DNA of 64,000 nt from Drosophila persimilis. Its lineage: Eukaryota > Arthropoda > Insecta > Diptera > Drosophilidae. The stretch spans positions 14,220,501 through 14,284,500 of the forward strand of contig NW_020825294.1 of the NCBI RefSeq assembly GCF_003286085.1, read 5' to 3'. A program made the position numbers and the translations under genes. Positions 1-10,429 of the stretch are shown here, in pieces. The notes beneath the pieces are model-generated. The model was not told the DNA's origin and made no database searches. It saw nothing but the letters and a program-made list of their open reading frames with translations. Every line of letters begins with the position of its first letter. The stretch's first letter is position 1.

Positions 1-1195
1 ACACATCCTCGCGATCATTTTGTAATACGTCGGCAAATAATGATCAGGCAATTGCCGATCTTTTTGCCCAATTTTTTAAAACCACCTATTCTGAGGAAAG
101 CTTCTCTGGTCATCCGTACCCATACGGTTTACCGAGGTCGAACGGCATTTTTAGTCCCTTGTTAAATGAATGTTCTTTACTTCATGATCTTCGACTAGTA
201 AAGCCGGTGTTTTCACCGGGTCCAGACGGGGTTCCAGGTTGTGTATTTAGGTACTGCTACTCTTCACCCTGTCCATCGATTCTTCTTGCTTCCCCCCGAT
301 CTGGAAATAATCGTTTATAATTCCTCTCCATAAAAAAGGTAGCAAGTCTGACGCAAAAAATTATAGAGGTATATCAAAGTTATCCACTGTTCCCAAAATG
401 TTTGAGAAGGTTCTAACGCCGCACTTGCAACATCTCTGCAAGTTATTTATATCTCCAACTCAGCATGGATTTATAAGGCGGCGATCAACCACCACGAACT
501 TTTCAGAGTTGACCTCTTTCATTATTAAAAGCTTTCAAGGTAACTTACAGACGGATGTTATTTACACCGACTTTAGTAAAGCATTCGGCTCTGTAAACCA
601 TTCCCTTTTAGCGCATAAACTTGACCTTATAAGATTTCCGCCCAACCTCCTGAGACGGATTACTTGCTATCTTTGTCCCAGGTCTCAAAGAGTCCTCTTC
701 AAAAACTCCTTCTCTTTGCCACTAAATGTTTCTTCGGGAGTACCACAGGGCAGCAATCTAGGCCCCTTACTCTTCACACTCCTTATTAATGACCTGCCTT
801 CTGTATTAACATACTCTCGAGTACTTATGTATGCGGATGATGTTAAACTCTGTGTCCAGTACAAGGACATTTCATTTCATTCTCGCTTGCAATCCGATCT
901 CAATAGCTTTCAGTCATGGTGTTGTGCAAACTTGTTACACCTTAATGCCTCGAAAGGCAAAGTTATGACATTTCATCGTTCTAGCCCTTTGTTGGCTCCC
1001 TACACCCTATTTGGTGGTTCTCTTGAGAGAATTACCCTGGTGGATGATCTGGGTGTTATGTTAGACCCCAAGTTAAAGTTTTCCGAACACATTTCTACCA
1101 TGGTAAATAAGGCCATGGGCGTGCTTGGGTTTATAAAGAGGTGGTCAAAGGAATTTGACGACCCCTATATAACAAAGACTCTCTATACCTCGCCC
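1..1195 (+). pseudogene. CR1-like non-LTR retrotransposon ORF2, reverse transcriptase part
   Basis: Encodes most of an RT domain used for target-primed reverse transcription. Bases 1-365 encode the N-terminal part of the domain (a PGPDGVP motif near 220) in broken frames. A long open frame from ATG 398 carries TDFSKAF (first catalytic Asp), the SGVPQGSNLGPLL motif and the YADDVKLC catalytic box. The frame stops at 1198. Comparison with the related copy at 31790-34101 shows that roughly 300 bp encoding the end of the domain is missing at about 1188, joining TLYT directly to SPDLL. The element is 5' truncated at the window edge. The clade (CR1-like, Jockey superfamily) is recognised from the motif style; CR1 versus another Jockey-superfamily clade is inferred. 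Confidence 0.8.
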
Positions 1196-1620
1196 TGATC
1201 TGTTGAGACGCATAAACTTCACGATTCCTATTAGACTGACTAAAAATTTTATACCGTTTTTCCTTCCACTTTGTAGATCGAATTATTCCTTGCATGAACC
1301 GTCTAGGGTCTTATGCTCGGATTATAATTCCCTCTACCATATTATCTCCACTACTAATTCTCTTCCTCTTATTAAATCATTAATCCTTACACACCTTTCT
1401 AGTAATTAGTAATTGTAGTGGTATTGTATTTTGAATGCATGCCTGGTTCTCTCAGTAACTTTAATGCTAATTTTCCTCGAATATTAGTCTAACAGCTATC
1501 TTGCCTGCATGCTCGCGTAACAGCTTTCTGCTGGTTTCAGACGGGCCACTTGACGGTGTAGTAATTGCATCGCCTCTTGCAAGATGCAGTCATTGCATGT
1601 CAACGTCCAAGATAGAAAAC
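1196..1620 (+). mobile_element. CR1-like element, ORF2 C-terminus and 3' UTR
   Basis: After the internal deletion the frame resumes at 1203-1409 with the C-terminal tail of ORF2 (SPDLL, RINFTIPIRL, ending LTHLSSN). The 3' UTR follows to about 1612, including GGGCCACTTGACGGTG and GATGCAGTCATTGCATGTCA. The same tail and UTR recur at 10887-11378 (plus) and 31790-32100 (minus), and in decayed form at 16030-16330 (minus), so four copies of this family lie in the window. The 3' end at GTCAACGTCCA is shared by three copies and probably marks the true element end. Confidence 0.75.
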
Positions 1621-2148
1621 AGTATTAAACTGAAATGTTATTACTGTGCCATTGAAGGTCATCACTGTATATTAAAAGTAGGTTTGATTCTTGATTTTAA
1701 CATGTTTTCAAATTCGCAAACTAGTGGTTTACCATATGTTGTACGTACCTGATTAATATCGCAGCAGAACTCCGTTTGACTTTCATCAAGTAGAAAGCTG
1801 CAACGCTCTTTTAACAAATTTAAGCCATCGTTAGGCATTGCTTTCGCTGTCCCATTATAGGAACAGTATTGATTATGATTAAAGGCATCAGTATTACATA
1901 CTCCAAACCATACACAGTCCTAGAAGGAAAACATTAAAAAAAAAACCAAAATTAAAAAGAGCATACCTAAAAAAATATATTACATTATTTAATTACTAAA
2001 TTAATTAATTAATTAATTGCTTACACAGTGCTTACTTCCCTGCGACCAGGTCGGCCTGTCCCGAGGTTCAGTCAGGCATGTGGGCTCAAAAAAATGTTTA
2101 TAGGGCACAGACTCTTACGTAGAGCTAAGACCCTTGATATTTTTATGA
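1621..2148. other. AT-rich spacer without recognised genes
   Basis: No gene recognised. It contains a TTAATTAATTAATTAATT run near 2002 and an A-rich stretch near 1930. A 2-kb-scale relation to other repeats could not be seen by eye. Confidence 0.5.
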
Positions 2149-3072
2149 TTGATTTCAACTAAAACGTCCATTATTACCGGAAAATTAAAAGTTATATATA
2201 ACTATATAACTATAATACTAGCTTTAACATGTCTCTGTCTCGATTTGTCGAGATTTTGTCGAAGCCTCGCTTACAGAAGCACACAAGCCAGCCCATCAGC
2301 CAATTGGCTGAAGAAGGTAAAGTTGGCCTCGGCAGTGCTACCTGATTTCACATTGGAGCAGAAAAAGGCTCGTCAAACAAAAAGGCAGCGCTCGCAAGAG
2401 ACGCCTGGACCAGCTGTAAAACGCTCCATAGTACGTGTGCTTTGCGCAGATAACCAAGGAGAGGACGCTGAGAGGCGTACTCGACAGAGGCAGCGCTGAT
2501 GGGAAGATACCCAGGAGCCAGTGCGTGAACCCCTGCTTCGAGCTCATTGAAAAAGATCCCGCCACCGCAATATCACAATTATAGCCTGCGAAGACTAGAA
2601 GCTCGTCGCAATGGACTGGAGCGGGGTGCCCAATAGACCGAGGGCGAGACCGAGGCTAGAGCGCATCCTCAATATGTTGCACAGGTGCAACTGGAAGGTA
2701 GTCAAAGTTGAGACGACGCAATTTCCGACTAACCAGGCTGTGCTCGTGCTCAACAAAGAGTCACTAGCCCCGATAGAGGAAGCAAAAATCGAGCTGACCT
2801 TCGACTTCAGCTCAGTCACCATCAAGGTGTACAAGTCGGACGCAGCGACCAAGGCACGTCCTGTCGACAACCCAGTCGAGCAGGACGTTCCCTCGGAGAT
2901 CGAAGCTCTCGATGACCAGCTAGAGCCGGCCCAAGAAGGCTACTCTTCGGACACGGAGCTAATGCTGGACTTCGAGTCCATGTGCCGAACGAGGGTCTCT
3001 CTCGACATTACAGTAGTGGAGAACTTTGAAGATGTTCCTAATAGTACTTCAAACCAATCGCCACTACTGTAA
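2149..3072 (+). pseudogene. LOA-clade non-LTR element, ORF1 fragment (DUF4780-like)
   Basis: The open segment 2611-3072 (MDWSGVPNRPRARPRLERIL...) reads like the C-terminal half of the ORF1/gag-like protein of LOA-clade elements (Bilbo, LOA, Trim type). A proline/arginine-rich start is followed by WKVVKVE, VLVLNKESLAPIEEAKIELTF and an acidic tail. Upstream sequence 2240-2600 holds the more N-terminal basic region (EQKKARQTKRQRSQ, PGPAVKRS) in other frames with stops. The ORF2 endonuclease relic follows immediately, the expected order. ORF1 proteins bind element RNA; this one is broken. Family assignment rests on resemblance and on the neighbouring endonuclease and RNase H. Confidence 0.6.
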
Positions 3073-3719
3073 AGCAGCATCTGCTGGCCTTATACTCCGC
3101 TTGGATGCGAGCAGAGCCGGCGTAGTCCTAATCTAGGAGCCTTGCGTAGTGGGAAGCAAGATCTGTGGATTACCGACAAAGGAGTACAAGCTATTGTAGG
3201 CCAAAACGAAGGTAAAATCCGTACCTGCATTCTTCTTCCATAACTTTAGAAACTGTGACACCTGTGTGGCGTGCCTTGAGGTGTAAAGGATACACCTAAG
3301 ACTGATGTCATCCTATATGGATCAGGATGAATGGGCTCCTCCAAGATACCTCGTTCGCAAGCTATAGCGAGAGATCAGACATAGGCCTATTGGGGGAGCT
3401 CGGACACAAATGTATGGGTGAGTCACTCTTCAGCTTTATCCTTAACTCTAATCCAACGATTTGTAATCGGGACAACGATTCATTGTACTCACCGTAGTGT
3501 CTCACACTCACTGTCAGACATTGGTCAAGAATTGAAAAGTCCATGAGGACCACTGATTCTCTGACCACAGGTACATTGAGACAATACTATCTCTGGAGAG
3601 CCCAAAACCAACTGACTATATCAACCCCAGGAAAGCCAACTGGGACAAATATAATACAGCCCTGGAGAAACTACTCCCCTCTTAAGCCCCAATATGCCCG
3701 GAAGATGCAGAACTATCTT
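3073..3719 (+). pseudogene. LOA-clade ORF2 endonuclease (APE-type) relic
   Basis: Translated in shifting frames, this stretch shows LDASRAGVVLIQEP (EP of the APE catalytic site), then a decayed middle, then LSDHRYIE around 3560-3585 (the SDH motif of apurinic-type endonucleases) followed by LESPKPTDYINPRKANWDKY. In non-LTR elements this nuclease nicks the target to start reverse transcription. Several stops and frameshifts are present. It ends abruptly at an LTR-like repeat at 3720, so RT is missing at this locus. Confidence 0.6.
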
Positions 3720-3950
3720 TGTTCGGATCACCAGCCGTTAATAGCTCATAAGTCACTTCTCTCTTAAGGTTTCTGTTATCGCGCTCATTCTATGTACGCA
3801 CTCAGTGCAAACACGCACACACTTATGTAATCTTATCTTATGGGTCACTGCTTTGACCCTTCCTCTTCGTTCCTCTTCGAGGGAAACGCCTAGAGGCCAT
3901 GACCTCTAACTAAAACACAAAAACAATAACAATGTCATTTCTCCGGGTGC
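3720..3950 (+). repeat. LTR-like repeat, copy 1
   Basis: Starts TGTTCGGATCACCAGCCGTT and shares GTTAATAGCTC, AAGTCAC, CTGTTATCGCGCTCA and GCACACAC with 18715-19019. The shared TGTTCGGA start and length are typical of a Drosophila Ty3/gypsy solo LTR. This copy is shorter by internal deletion and its 3' end does not match copy 2. It interrupts the LOA relic (endonuclease on one side, RNase H on the other). Confidence 0.5.
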
Positions 3951-4620
3951 ACAATCATCGAGCCGGCACATCTCCCCAGAGAAGGCTCGGTAACCTCGAT
4001 GGAATTCTCACAAAACGGAACATAATCTGGGCAGGAAACCGCTTCAATCCGTTCAAGCCGTCAGGTCCGGACTGCGGACCAGGTACTTCTTCAGGCTCCC
4101 TGATCACTGTAGTGTCTTCTAATCGGAGGTCAGATCAATCAAGGAACCTCTGAAATGCTTTCATTTCAGTTGCCGTTATGTCAGCTCGTATAAACATTTA
4201 TAGCGACAGCCAAGCTGCGATCAAATCGCTAAATGCCACTTCCTTGCAGTCGGTCACCGTGCCAGACTGCCACTGATTTCTTTACGAGATGGCTCAGCAA
4301 TTTGCTATCAGCTTTATATAGGTCCTAGGCCACCAGGAGGGCAATTGTATAGCAGACGAGTAGGCCAGATCTGGTACTACAACCCAACTTCTTCAAGACA
4401 AGGAGTATACAAGAGTCTACAGGACCAATACAAGCGACTAAAAGACGATAGGTTGCAATTAGAACCACGATTTCGCATAACTCTGCAAACATGGCGGCTT
4501 TAGACACCATGTCTCACAATGCAGGAAAGGGAAGATCCCCAGCGGTCTATTGACGGGCTTATAAGAAATCTGGACTGGCTGATCGTTTCGCTGCAGTCGG
4601 CTGGGTCTACAAACTCTGAG
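3951..4620 (+). pseudogene. LOA-clade ORF2 RNase H relic
   Basis: From about 4185 the plus strand encodes INIYSDSQAAIKSLN, then a decayed middle with stops, then VLGHQEGNCIADE, the DSQAA and H-x-G-N-x-x-AD(E) motifs of RNase HI. LOA-clade elements are among the non-LTR elements that carry RNase H after RT. A stop follows the domain start and another replaces W before VLGHQEG. The segment 3951-4184 is not assigned; it may be more of the same ORF2. The sequence after 4440 (TTTAGACACCATGTC...) may still be element 3' coding or UTR. Confidence 0.55.
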
Positions 4621-5989
4621 TAGCGACCTTGCAAAAGAATGGTAGCCGAGCTTAGCTTGATGTTTTGCCTTTTATTTTAGTATCGCAGCTTTTAAAAGTT
4701 TGATGGTTAAGTCTCTTTGGATATTCTCATTACGGAGGTGCCATTCTGGACTGTGCTCGCTGGATAATGTCCACGTTGCTTCTGCTTGCGTTGCCCCATA
4801 GCTCTGAGTCAAAGTCTAGATAGGTTTCAGCACGTAGTTTTCAGGAGGACTTTATAGTCTAAGATTAAGGGAAAGCGAGCGATTAGTGGACAAGTAGTAA
4901 AAGAGTAAAAGTAATATGATTGCATTTTTTTTTCCTTGTATGCGCCGATCTGATGGTGTGTCTTTACTGGTGCATCTGGAGCGATTAAGAATCGCGGTGT
5001 CATCGGTAAGCGTGGGAGTTTTTACCTGTTTATTTATAGGGATATTAGCCGCGTACAAGACGGTTAAGAGACAAGAGAGGAGGATGTTTTTTGGTACATA
5101 AGATCTCTTAGCTAGACTCAGTCAGTTCCCGTTCTTCAAATGCAGTACGCATTTCTGATGTGATGCGGCTGACCTGCTTAACCATGCTTTTCTCGAAAGA
5201 CGAGCTGGTGCGATTCTACTATGTTGCTGGTTTGGATGTATGGGCTGATGCGCAGGAGGAGGACTTTTTTAAAAAGCTTTGAAAGACAAGTAAGCAGGCT
5301 TATTGGTCTGTACGACGATGACTTTTACCGGCTTAGTAATCATCACTGGTTATGAATTATTGGACTGTATAATCTTTTAATATATTGTGCTTATTTCTTT
5401 TCATATATTGGTTATTTAATATGGGTGGTTATGTTAGACATGTATATGAATGATGAGGCGGTATAAACTATGCGTGCGGTTGGGTTCATCTAGAGATTTC
5501 GACTAACTTCCACTCCACAAAAGAAGTCGATCCAAAAGGGAATTGAAAGATCAGGCGGTGCGACGGTCCAATGCAAAACGGTACACATCGTTGTATGCGT
5601 GTGCAGCTGCGGGCTTTAGCTATACGTGTGATAACATTACAGCTATGTTTTGGACACGAGCAATAACAACACAGCTATGCGCGTAAAAATAGTTACCTAA
5701 GCGGTGCAATACACTCATGAGCGTATGAATAGGGCAGTTGTAGTATACATGAACATTGAACTACAAAACTACGAGGCTCATTTCTCAACAATCACTATAA
5801 TTGACTTCTGCTATTTTTGGGGAGAGTACCTAAGTCTAGTAATAGCATTGAAAAGCTGGCTATGATAATTTTCGCAGGTGATTTTCGGGGCTTTTAAGAT
5901 TTCGGTTGTCCGAAATTTAATGGGCTCTGAAGGTACTTGTAAAGTTTCACATAATGACGATGCGAGCACAAATGCGTGAGTGTGTTAGT
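4621..5989. other. Unassigned 1.4-kb stretch
   Basis: No domain recognised in either strand. Short open frames at 4852-5101 overlap on both strands and look incidental. A region rich in CATTTTTTTTTCC (4920) and a GC-mixed piece at 5480-5720 have no visible partner elsewhere in the window. It could be element UTR, old repeat or unique sequence. Confidence 0.4.
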
Positions 5990-6960
5990 GGCAGGTTTAA
6001 GCTAAACACATTTAGCAAATTAGCTGCAAACGTACTTTATATATCTTCATCACTGCGGAACCAGTTTTGTGGTTGGTGACAGTTTCTCTATGTAGCGACG
6101 TTGGGCGTCTTCTTCTTTTCTTTTTAGAGCATTGGTAAAATTCCCGTTTTCACCACCAACTTTTAGCAGTTGCTTTGAAGATAGCGATCTGTACGACTTT
6201 CGCAATCGTCGCTTTTTATATAAGTACCTTTCATATAAGTGTAATTTTTCAATACTTGGCGGTATAAAATGTGTTTTTGTTTGTTGACACGGAAACACTC
6301 AATATTCCGTTCCCGCTCTTACCATCTTCAGTTGATCTTAACCCCCTGTCGATGTTGCCCAATTCCCACCATATCCGTCTTCTGCTACGTCCAGCTATTC
6401 GAAAGCAGTCTTCCGATTCTTCTCTTTTGATGTACCCTGAAAGCGAATGAAAGGATGCAATTCGTATTCAATACAGCAATTGTATTGAAACGCTGCTCGA
6501 TCTAAATCAACGCTTTAAGAAGTAAAGCTTCTTGCGCGTCGAATGTTATCTTGTTTTTGAACTCTATGTTGAGCTTGAAGATTTCTTCCGCTCTTGTGTT
6601 TGAAAGGCACGAACGCGAAAAATGTTCTTAAATGTCGCTAATTTATAGCGAACAAATTTTAGATGACTCTGTGAACTTTTCTCCGCTTCTAATGCACGTA
6701 CATATATGCGCCAGTGTGCATTCGTCCCAAATGATGATTTTCGATGCTGAAAATATTACATGAAGGTTCCTCAATATTTTGAAGATTTAACGGTAATGTT
6801 AATGCTGAATGAGCCGTACGGCATCCGTCTAACAATGTGGCTGCTATTCCAGACGAAGCAACTGCAGTGGCTAAAACTATTCACATGAGGAATATCTTAC
6901 CAGTTCCACCAGGGGCATCCCGGAAATATAAACCCCCATTTAATCATCAATATATATCGC
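5990..6960 (-). pseudogene. Helitron helicase (RepHel) relic, minus strand
   Basis: Reading the minus strand from about 6945 gives DAPGGTGKIFLM, a Walker A motif in the exact form of Helitron Pif1-type helicases. After a frame change come ATAVASSGIAATLLDG and CRTAHSALTLPLNLQ (6860-6780), then a WDEC-like Walker B remnant near 6735. Sequence downstream to 5990 is decayed. An open minus frame at 6298-6050 (YLYKKRRLRKSYRS...) lies in the same relic but has no recognised domain. RepHel drives rolling-circle transposition; this copy is dead. The Helitron helicase call is firm, the outer limits are not. Confidence 0.65.
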
Positions 6961-7190
6961 GAGAGAGCAGAGAGCGAAGTACGAGAGCGAGAGAGCCGTC
7001 AAGTGTCCGAAAGGGCACTCCCATAACCCAGTTGTTAGCTGGCGTTTTAATAAGTCGTCTCATCCGTTGTCCGTCGCTAAAGTCGTAGTCAAGCAATTAA
7101 AAACTATCACAGAACTATTATAAAACTGAAACTAAATATTAATAACGTTATATTAATTTAAATTCTTACATTTGGGGGCTCGCCCAGACG
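6961..7190 (+). mobile_element. Possible LTR 3' end with tRNA-Pro-like primer binding site
   Basis: The segment ends ...AATTCTTACA followed by TTTGGGGGCTCGCCC (7169-7183). A TGGGGGCTCG box directly after a CA end is the form of a primer binding site matched to tRNA-Pro in several retroelements. Upstream is an AT-rich 3' LTR-like tail and a GAGAGC-rich run at 6960-7000. No matching second LTR was seen, so this may be a truncated 5' end of a Ty3/gypsy-like element. Confidence 0.35.
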
Positions 7191-7449
7191 TGAATGCGCG
7201 GAATTTATGAATAGCAGAACAATCTCGGCCGTCAAAATTGGATGGTGCAATTTTATTGTAATTTCAACAAAAAATATGTAATGTTGTGCAGTCGGACAGT
7301 CGTGAAATTACAGTAATTTTACCAAAAAACAAAAAGTTGTTGCGAAATTCGGTTATGTTGCTGTTGGTTATATTGCTGTGTGCATATACAGAGGAAAACG
7401 AAAAGAGCGAAAGAGAACGTTTTGCTCGACGTTGCTGTTATGGTGAAAG
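7191..7449. other. Unassigned leader-like sequence
   Basis: Follows the candidate primer site and runs to a DINE-1 copy. Plus-strand open frame 7286-7516 begins with a hydrophobic stretch and a basic/acidic run but overlaps the DINE-1 copy and has no recognised domain. Confidence 0.3.
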
Positions 7450-8272
7450 TGGATGTGTGAAACGCCCAGAAGGAATCTTGAATACCACCATATTTATTCT
7501 TGATCAGCGTCAATAGCCGTCTGTCCGTCTATCCGTCCCTATGAGCGCGTACTGCTCAAAAACTATAAGAGCTAAAGCAACGACATTTTGTTTCCAGACT
7601 TCTGTGATATGTCACTGCTACAAGTGTATTTCAAAACTTCGCCCCGCCCTCTTCCACCCCTATAAAAAAAGAAAATCTGTGGCATCCGCAATTTTAAAGA
7701 TACGAGAACAAGATCGTATCATTATTATTGCCAGAACTGAAAACAATTTTATTTTTTCTCGCTCTGTCTCTCTTTACCAAACACGTTTCATTGTCGGCTT
7801 TGCCCATTGCAAAAAGTCAGCGCCCCGATCTCAGAGACTATAAGAGCTAGAGCAACCAAATTTGGAATCCACACTCCACGCTCCAGCAAAGGACGAAAAC
7901 CTGTAGCATCCACAGATCTCAGAGACTAATAAAGCTAGAGCAATCAGATTTGGTATCCGCACTCCTGTTAGATCGCCCCTCAAAGGACGAAAATCTGTGG
8001 CATCAACAATTTTGAAGATATGGGAAATTTAACGCACAATCATAGAGAATGACAATATTGACCAGATTGCCGAATTTAGATCAGATCGGATTATTATTAT
8101 AGCCAAAAGTAACAAATCAATTTTCGGTCACTACGCAGTGCCCGACGACACGTTCAGACTGATTTTCTGTCGCTCTCAATGTACGCATCGTCTGCCGGGA
8201 GAGAGTCTAAGTATCGGGTATAATAGTAGAGTTGCGGTCGCAGCAGCAACTCACAACTTTCTCCCTCGTTAT
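7450..8272 (+). mobile_element. DINE-1/INE-1-like Helentron copy 1
   Basis: Contains the family blocks in order: CGCCCAGAAGGAATC, TTCTTGATCAGCGTCAATAGCC, a GTCY run (CTGTCCGTCTATCCGTCC), repeated CTATAAGAGCTAGAGCAAC blocks with AAAATCTGTGGCATC, then TATCGGGTATAATAGTAGAGTTGCGG and the terminal GCAACTCACAAC...CCCTCG. The internal unit occurs about three times (from 7560, 7830 and 7920), so this copy carries tandem internal repeats. Left end decayed. These elements are non-autonomous and mobilised by rolling-circle machinery. Confidence 0.8.
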
Positions 8273-8899
8273 TATGTCAAACGGTGGTGGCGCCACTCTA
8301 TAGTATATTTTGTCTTTTAAAGGATTCAGTTGCGTATAAACCAACATCAGTGAATACAATTTTTATATATAATTCAAGAATCTTATTTTCGTTAAAATGG
8401 CTATGAATAATACAAAGTTATTCGAGATAATTAAAAATTAATATTAAAAAAAAAATAGGTGATCTTACACCGTAAGCCTGATTTGGTGAATAGCAAATAC
8501 GCAAGCTGGCTCATTAGAAACAGCTTGCTATATGATGGGCCCTCCACGTCCACAGAACGAGCAATAGGAAAAACAACAAACCCTGAACCCTAGATAGGTG
8601 TTCAGATTATACTAGAAAGCGAAAACTTGTAGATGCAACATGTCATATAGGTATGGATCATTTATCGAAGGCACTGTCAACTAAATATCTCATATCTCTG
8701 CACCTCTTGTACCCCTGAGGCTTAGGTCGGATACATCGGGGTATGGGAAAAATTCTCGATCCTTCGTCTGCTCATTATTGCTGCCCTATATTATTCAAAT
8801 ACGCCAAGGAATCTTCGGAACTAATGTCCACTGTAAGTGATGTTAAGGATCAGATTTCAATATAAGACCGGTTGCACATAAAATCAACGAAGAAAAAAA
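8273..8899. other. AT-rich spacer
   Basis: No recognised gene or repeat. It probably contains the 5' part of the transposon whose transposase relic begins near 8900, but no terminal repeat was identified. Confidence 0.35.
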
Positions 8900-9210
8900 C
8901 AATAGTGTAAATTTTGAATTTTTCCTTACTATGATTGATGGAAAAGTTCTTAACAAACTTACAAATACCAATTCGACCTTGAAATGCTTATTTTGCAAAA
9001 ACACACAGACGGAATTTCAAAATTTAGATGATTCCATAATTGAAGATGAAAATTTAGAATATGAAATTTGCTCATTACATGCAAGAATTAGATGTATGGA
9101 GATCATTTTAAAACTTGCACATACTATTCCGCGAGAATCCGAAGAATCTTTTGACAACAGCACGCCGCACAGTGGCGAATTTCGCCGTTTTAGCTTGCTA
9201 AATTAATAAC
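8900..9210 (+). pseudogene. Transib/RAG1-like transposase fragment A
   Basis: The open frame 8931-9206 begins MIDGKVLNKLTNTNSTLKC and carries a CxxC pair (CLFC), then SLHARIRCMEIILKLAHTIP. This DGK-L-T-T-ST-C-xx-C and LHA-IR-xE-LL arrangement is the C-terminal part of Transib-superfamily transposases, the relatives of RAG1; the Glu in the second motif is a plausible catalytic residue. It stops after FRRFSLLN, well before the family end. The remaining C-terminal parts appear separately at 9574-10045 (minus) and 10096-10410 (plus). The superfamily call is by motif memory, so moderate. Confidence 0.5.
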
Positions 9211-9573
9211 TTCTGAACAAATAGAGATAACTTCATGAAACAAACTGCATTTGAAAGAAAAATCTTTCAAAATTGTATCTGCTTAAGTACATTGTGCTAC
9301 AGTGTCTAAAAGCTTCACAATAATGGGTTAAAGTAGAACTTTGTTGCCGGTGCATATTTTCCAATGTACAATGCTCAATTTGTATTTTTGTTTTTATCGA
9401 AAATAATGTTGTTTTTTACTATAAAATATTATTTTTTATTTAATTTTCAAATAAACCTAATAATAAATATTAAGTTAAATTTTTTTTTTAATCTGAAAGT
9501 TGGTTTAATTTTGTTGTTTCTGTAAAATAGCCCTCCACTTCCTGTTTAGTGGGAGGAATATCTAATAAACTTA
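9211..9573. other. AT-rich spacer within Transib-like relics
   Basis: Low-complexity, with poly-T and poly-A runs near 9480. Bases 9193-9258, at the junction with fragment A, match 60232-60297 (both contain AAACAAACTGCATTTGAA), marking another copy of the same family near the right end of the window. Confidence 0.4.
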
Positions 9574-10045
9574 TCATTTCTGAAGAATTGCCGATTTAAT
9601 TTGTGATCTCACATATCTAATGGATGAAATATATGGATCTGAAGAGGCTGCCAACATGTTGAAAAGGTCTTGGTTTTGCTTAATTCGTGATGTCTTGCAC
9701 GTATTCATATTCATGTATTTTTTGTATTCTTTGTTTCTTGTTTCCTGGGCTTCCACTGACATCTCTCCAATTGGTAGGCTCTGATGTTCAATTAAAATTT
9801 GACTATGTGCCAGAATTTTATGAAGCATGGGAGTTACCTTCTTTTCAGGATATTTTTCCAGTAACAGCTCTGCAGTCTTCGAGGCATATTCACCAAATTA
9901 GCGGGTATTTATTTTTTCTTTGCAGCTTAAAATATTCAAAATGACACCTAAGCTTTTGATGTCATTATCCACCCCATTTATTTCTGCAGTAATTTCGTTT
10001 TTCTCAAGTAAGTAAATTGTGCGCACTGAAACAATTTTCAACTTT
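9574..10045 (-). pseudogene. Transib-like transposase C-terminal fragment, minus strand
   Basis: The minus strand encodes EKNEITAEINGV, then SKTAELLLEKYPEKKVTP, then MLHKILAHSQILIEHQSLPIG, EMSVEAQETRNKEYKK and SSDPYISS. The H-K-L-H-LPIG-SEEAQEARNK-SSDP-I order is the C-terminal signature seen in the same transposase group as fragment A. At least one frame break lies near 9900-9950. Its N-terminal portion (9900-10025) is an inverted, diverged copy of 10285-10395, so the two pieces face each other around 10070. Confidence 0.5.
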
Positions 10046-10095
10046 GAGTGCTCATATCTTCTAAACTAAAAGTATGAATTTTGAGGGTTTGATTT

Positions 10096-10410
10096 TTGAA
10101 AGCTCTGGAAAATTCTCTATTAAATGCGTATATTCATTGTATCCAAAGCGCTAAAAAATTTCTCCGACTTTTGCCACCTCTTTTCGTCGAAATCGCCACT
10201 GTGCGCCGTAGACAAGCTATCTCTAAAGGTTTACTGCCCCAGGCAAGGATTTGGAAACAAAAGCGATATCAACTCATCACGGACATTGTTTGAGAATAAC
10301 GAAATTACTGCAGAAATAATTGGGGTGTATATTGACACTATCAAAAGATTGTTATTTTGAATATTTTAAACTGCAAAGAAAAAATATATATCGGCAAGCA
10401 ATTATTCTTC
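10096..10410 (+). pseudogene. Transib-like transposase fragment B
   Basis: Plus-strand frame 10124-10360 encodes ...KVYCPRQGFGNKSDINSS then TLFENNEITAEIIGVYIDTI. The P-x-GFGN-(S/T)-D-x-N pattern before RxFFEN is the block that normally links fragment A to the C-terminal block now on the minus strand at 9574-10045. So fragments A, B and the minus piece together represent one transposase type in scrambled order. Confidence 0.5.
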
Positions 10411-10429
10411 AGAAATGATAAGTCTGATC

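Noticed and set aside
9574-9828. Treating the minus-strand frame as an independent host gene
   Set aside because: Its motifs continue those of plus-strand pieces nearby and match the end of one transposase type, so it is a transposon relic.
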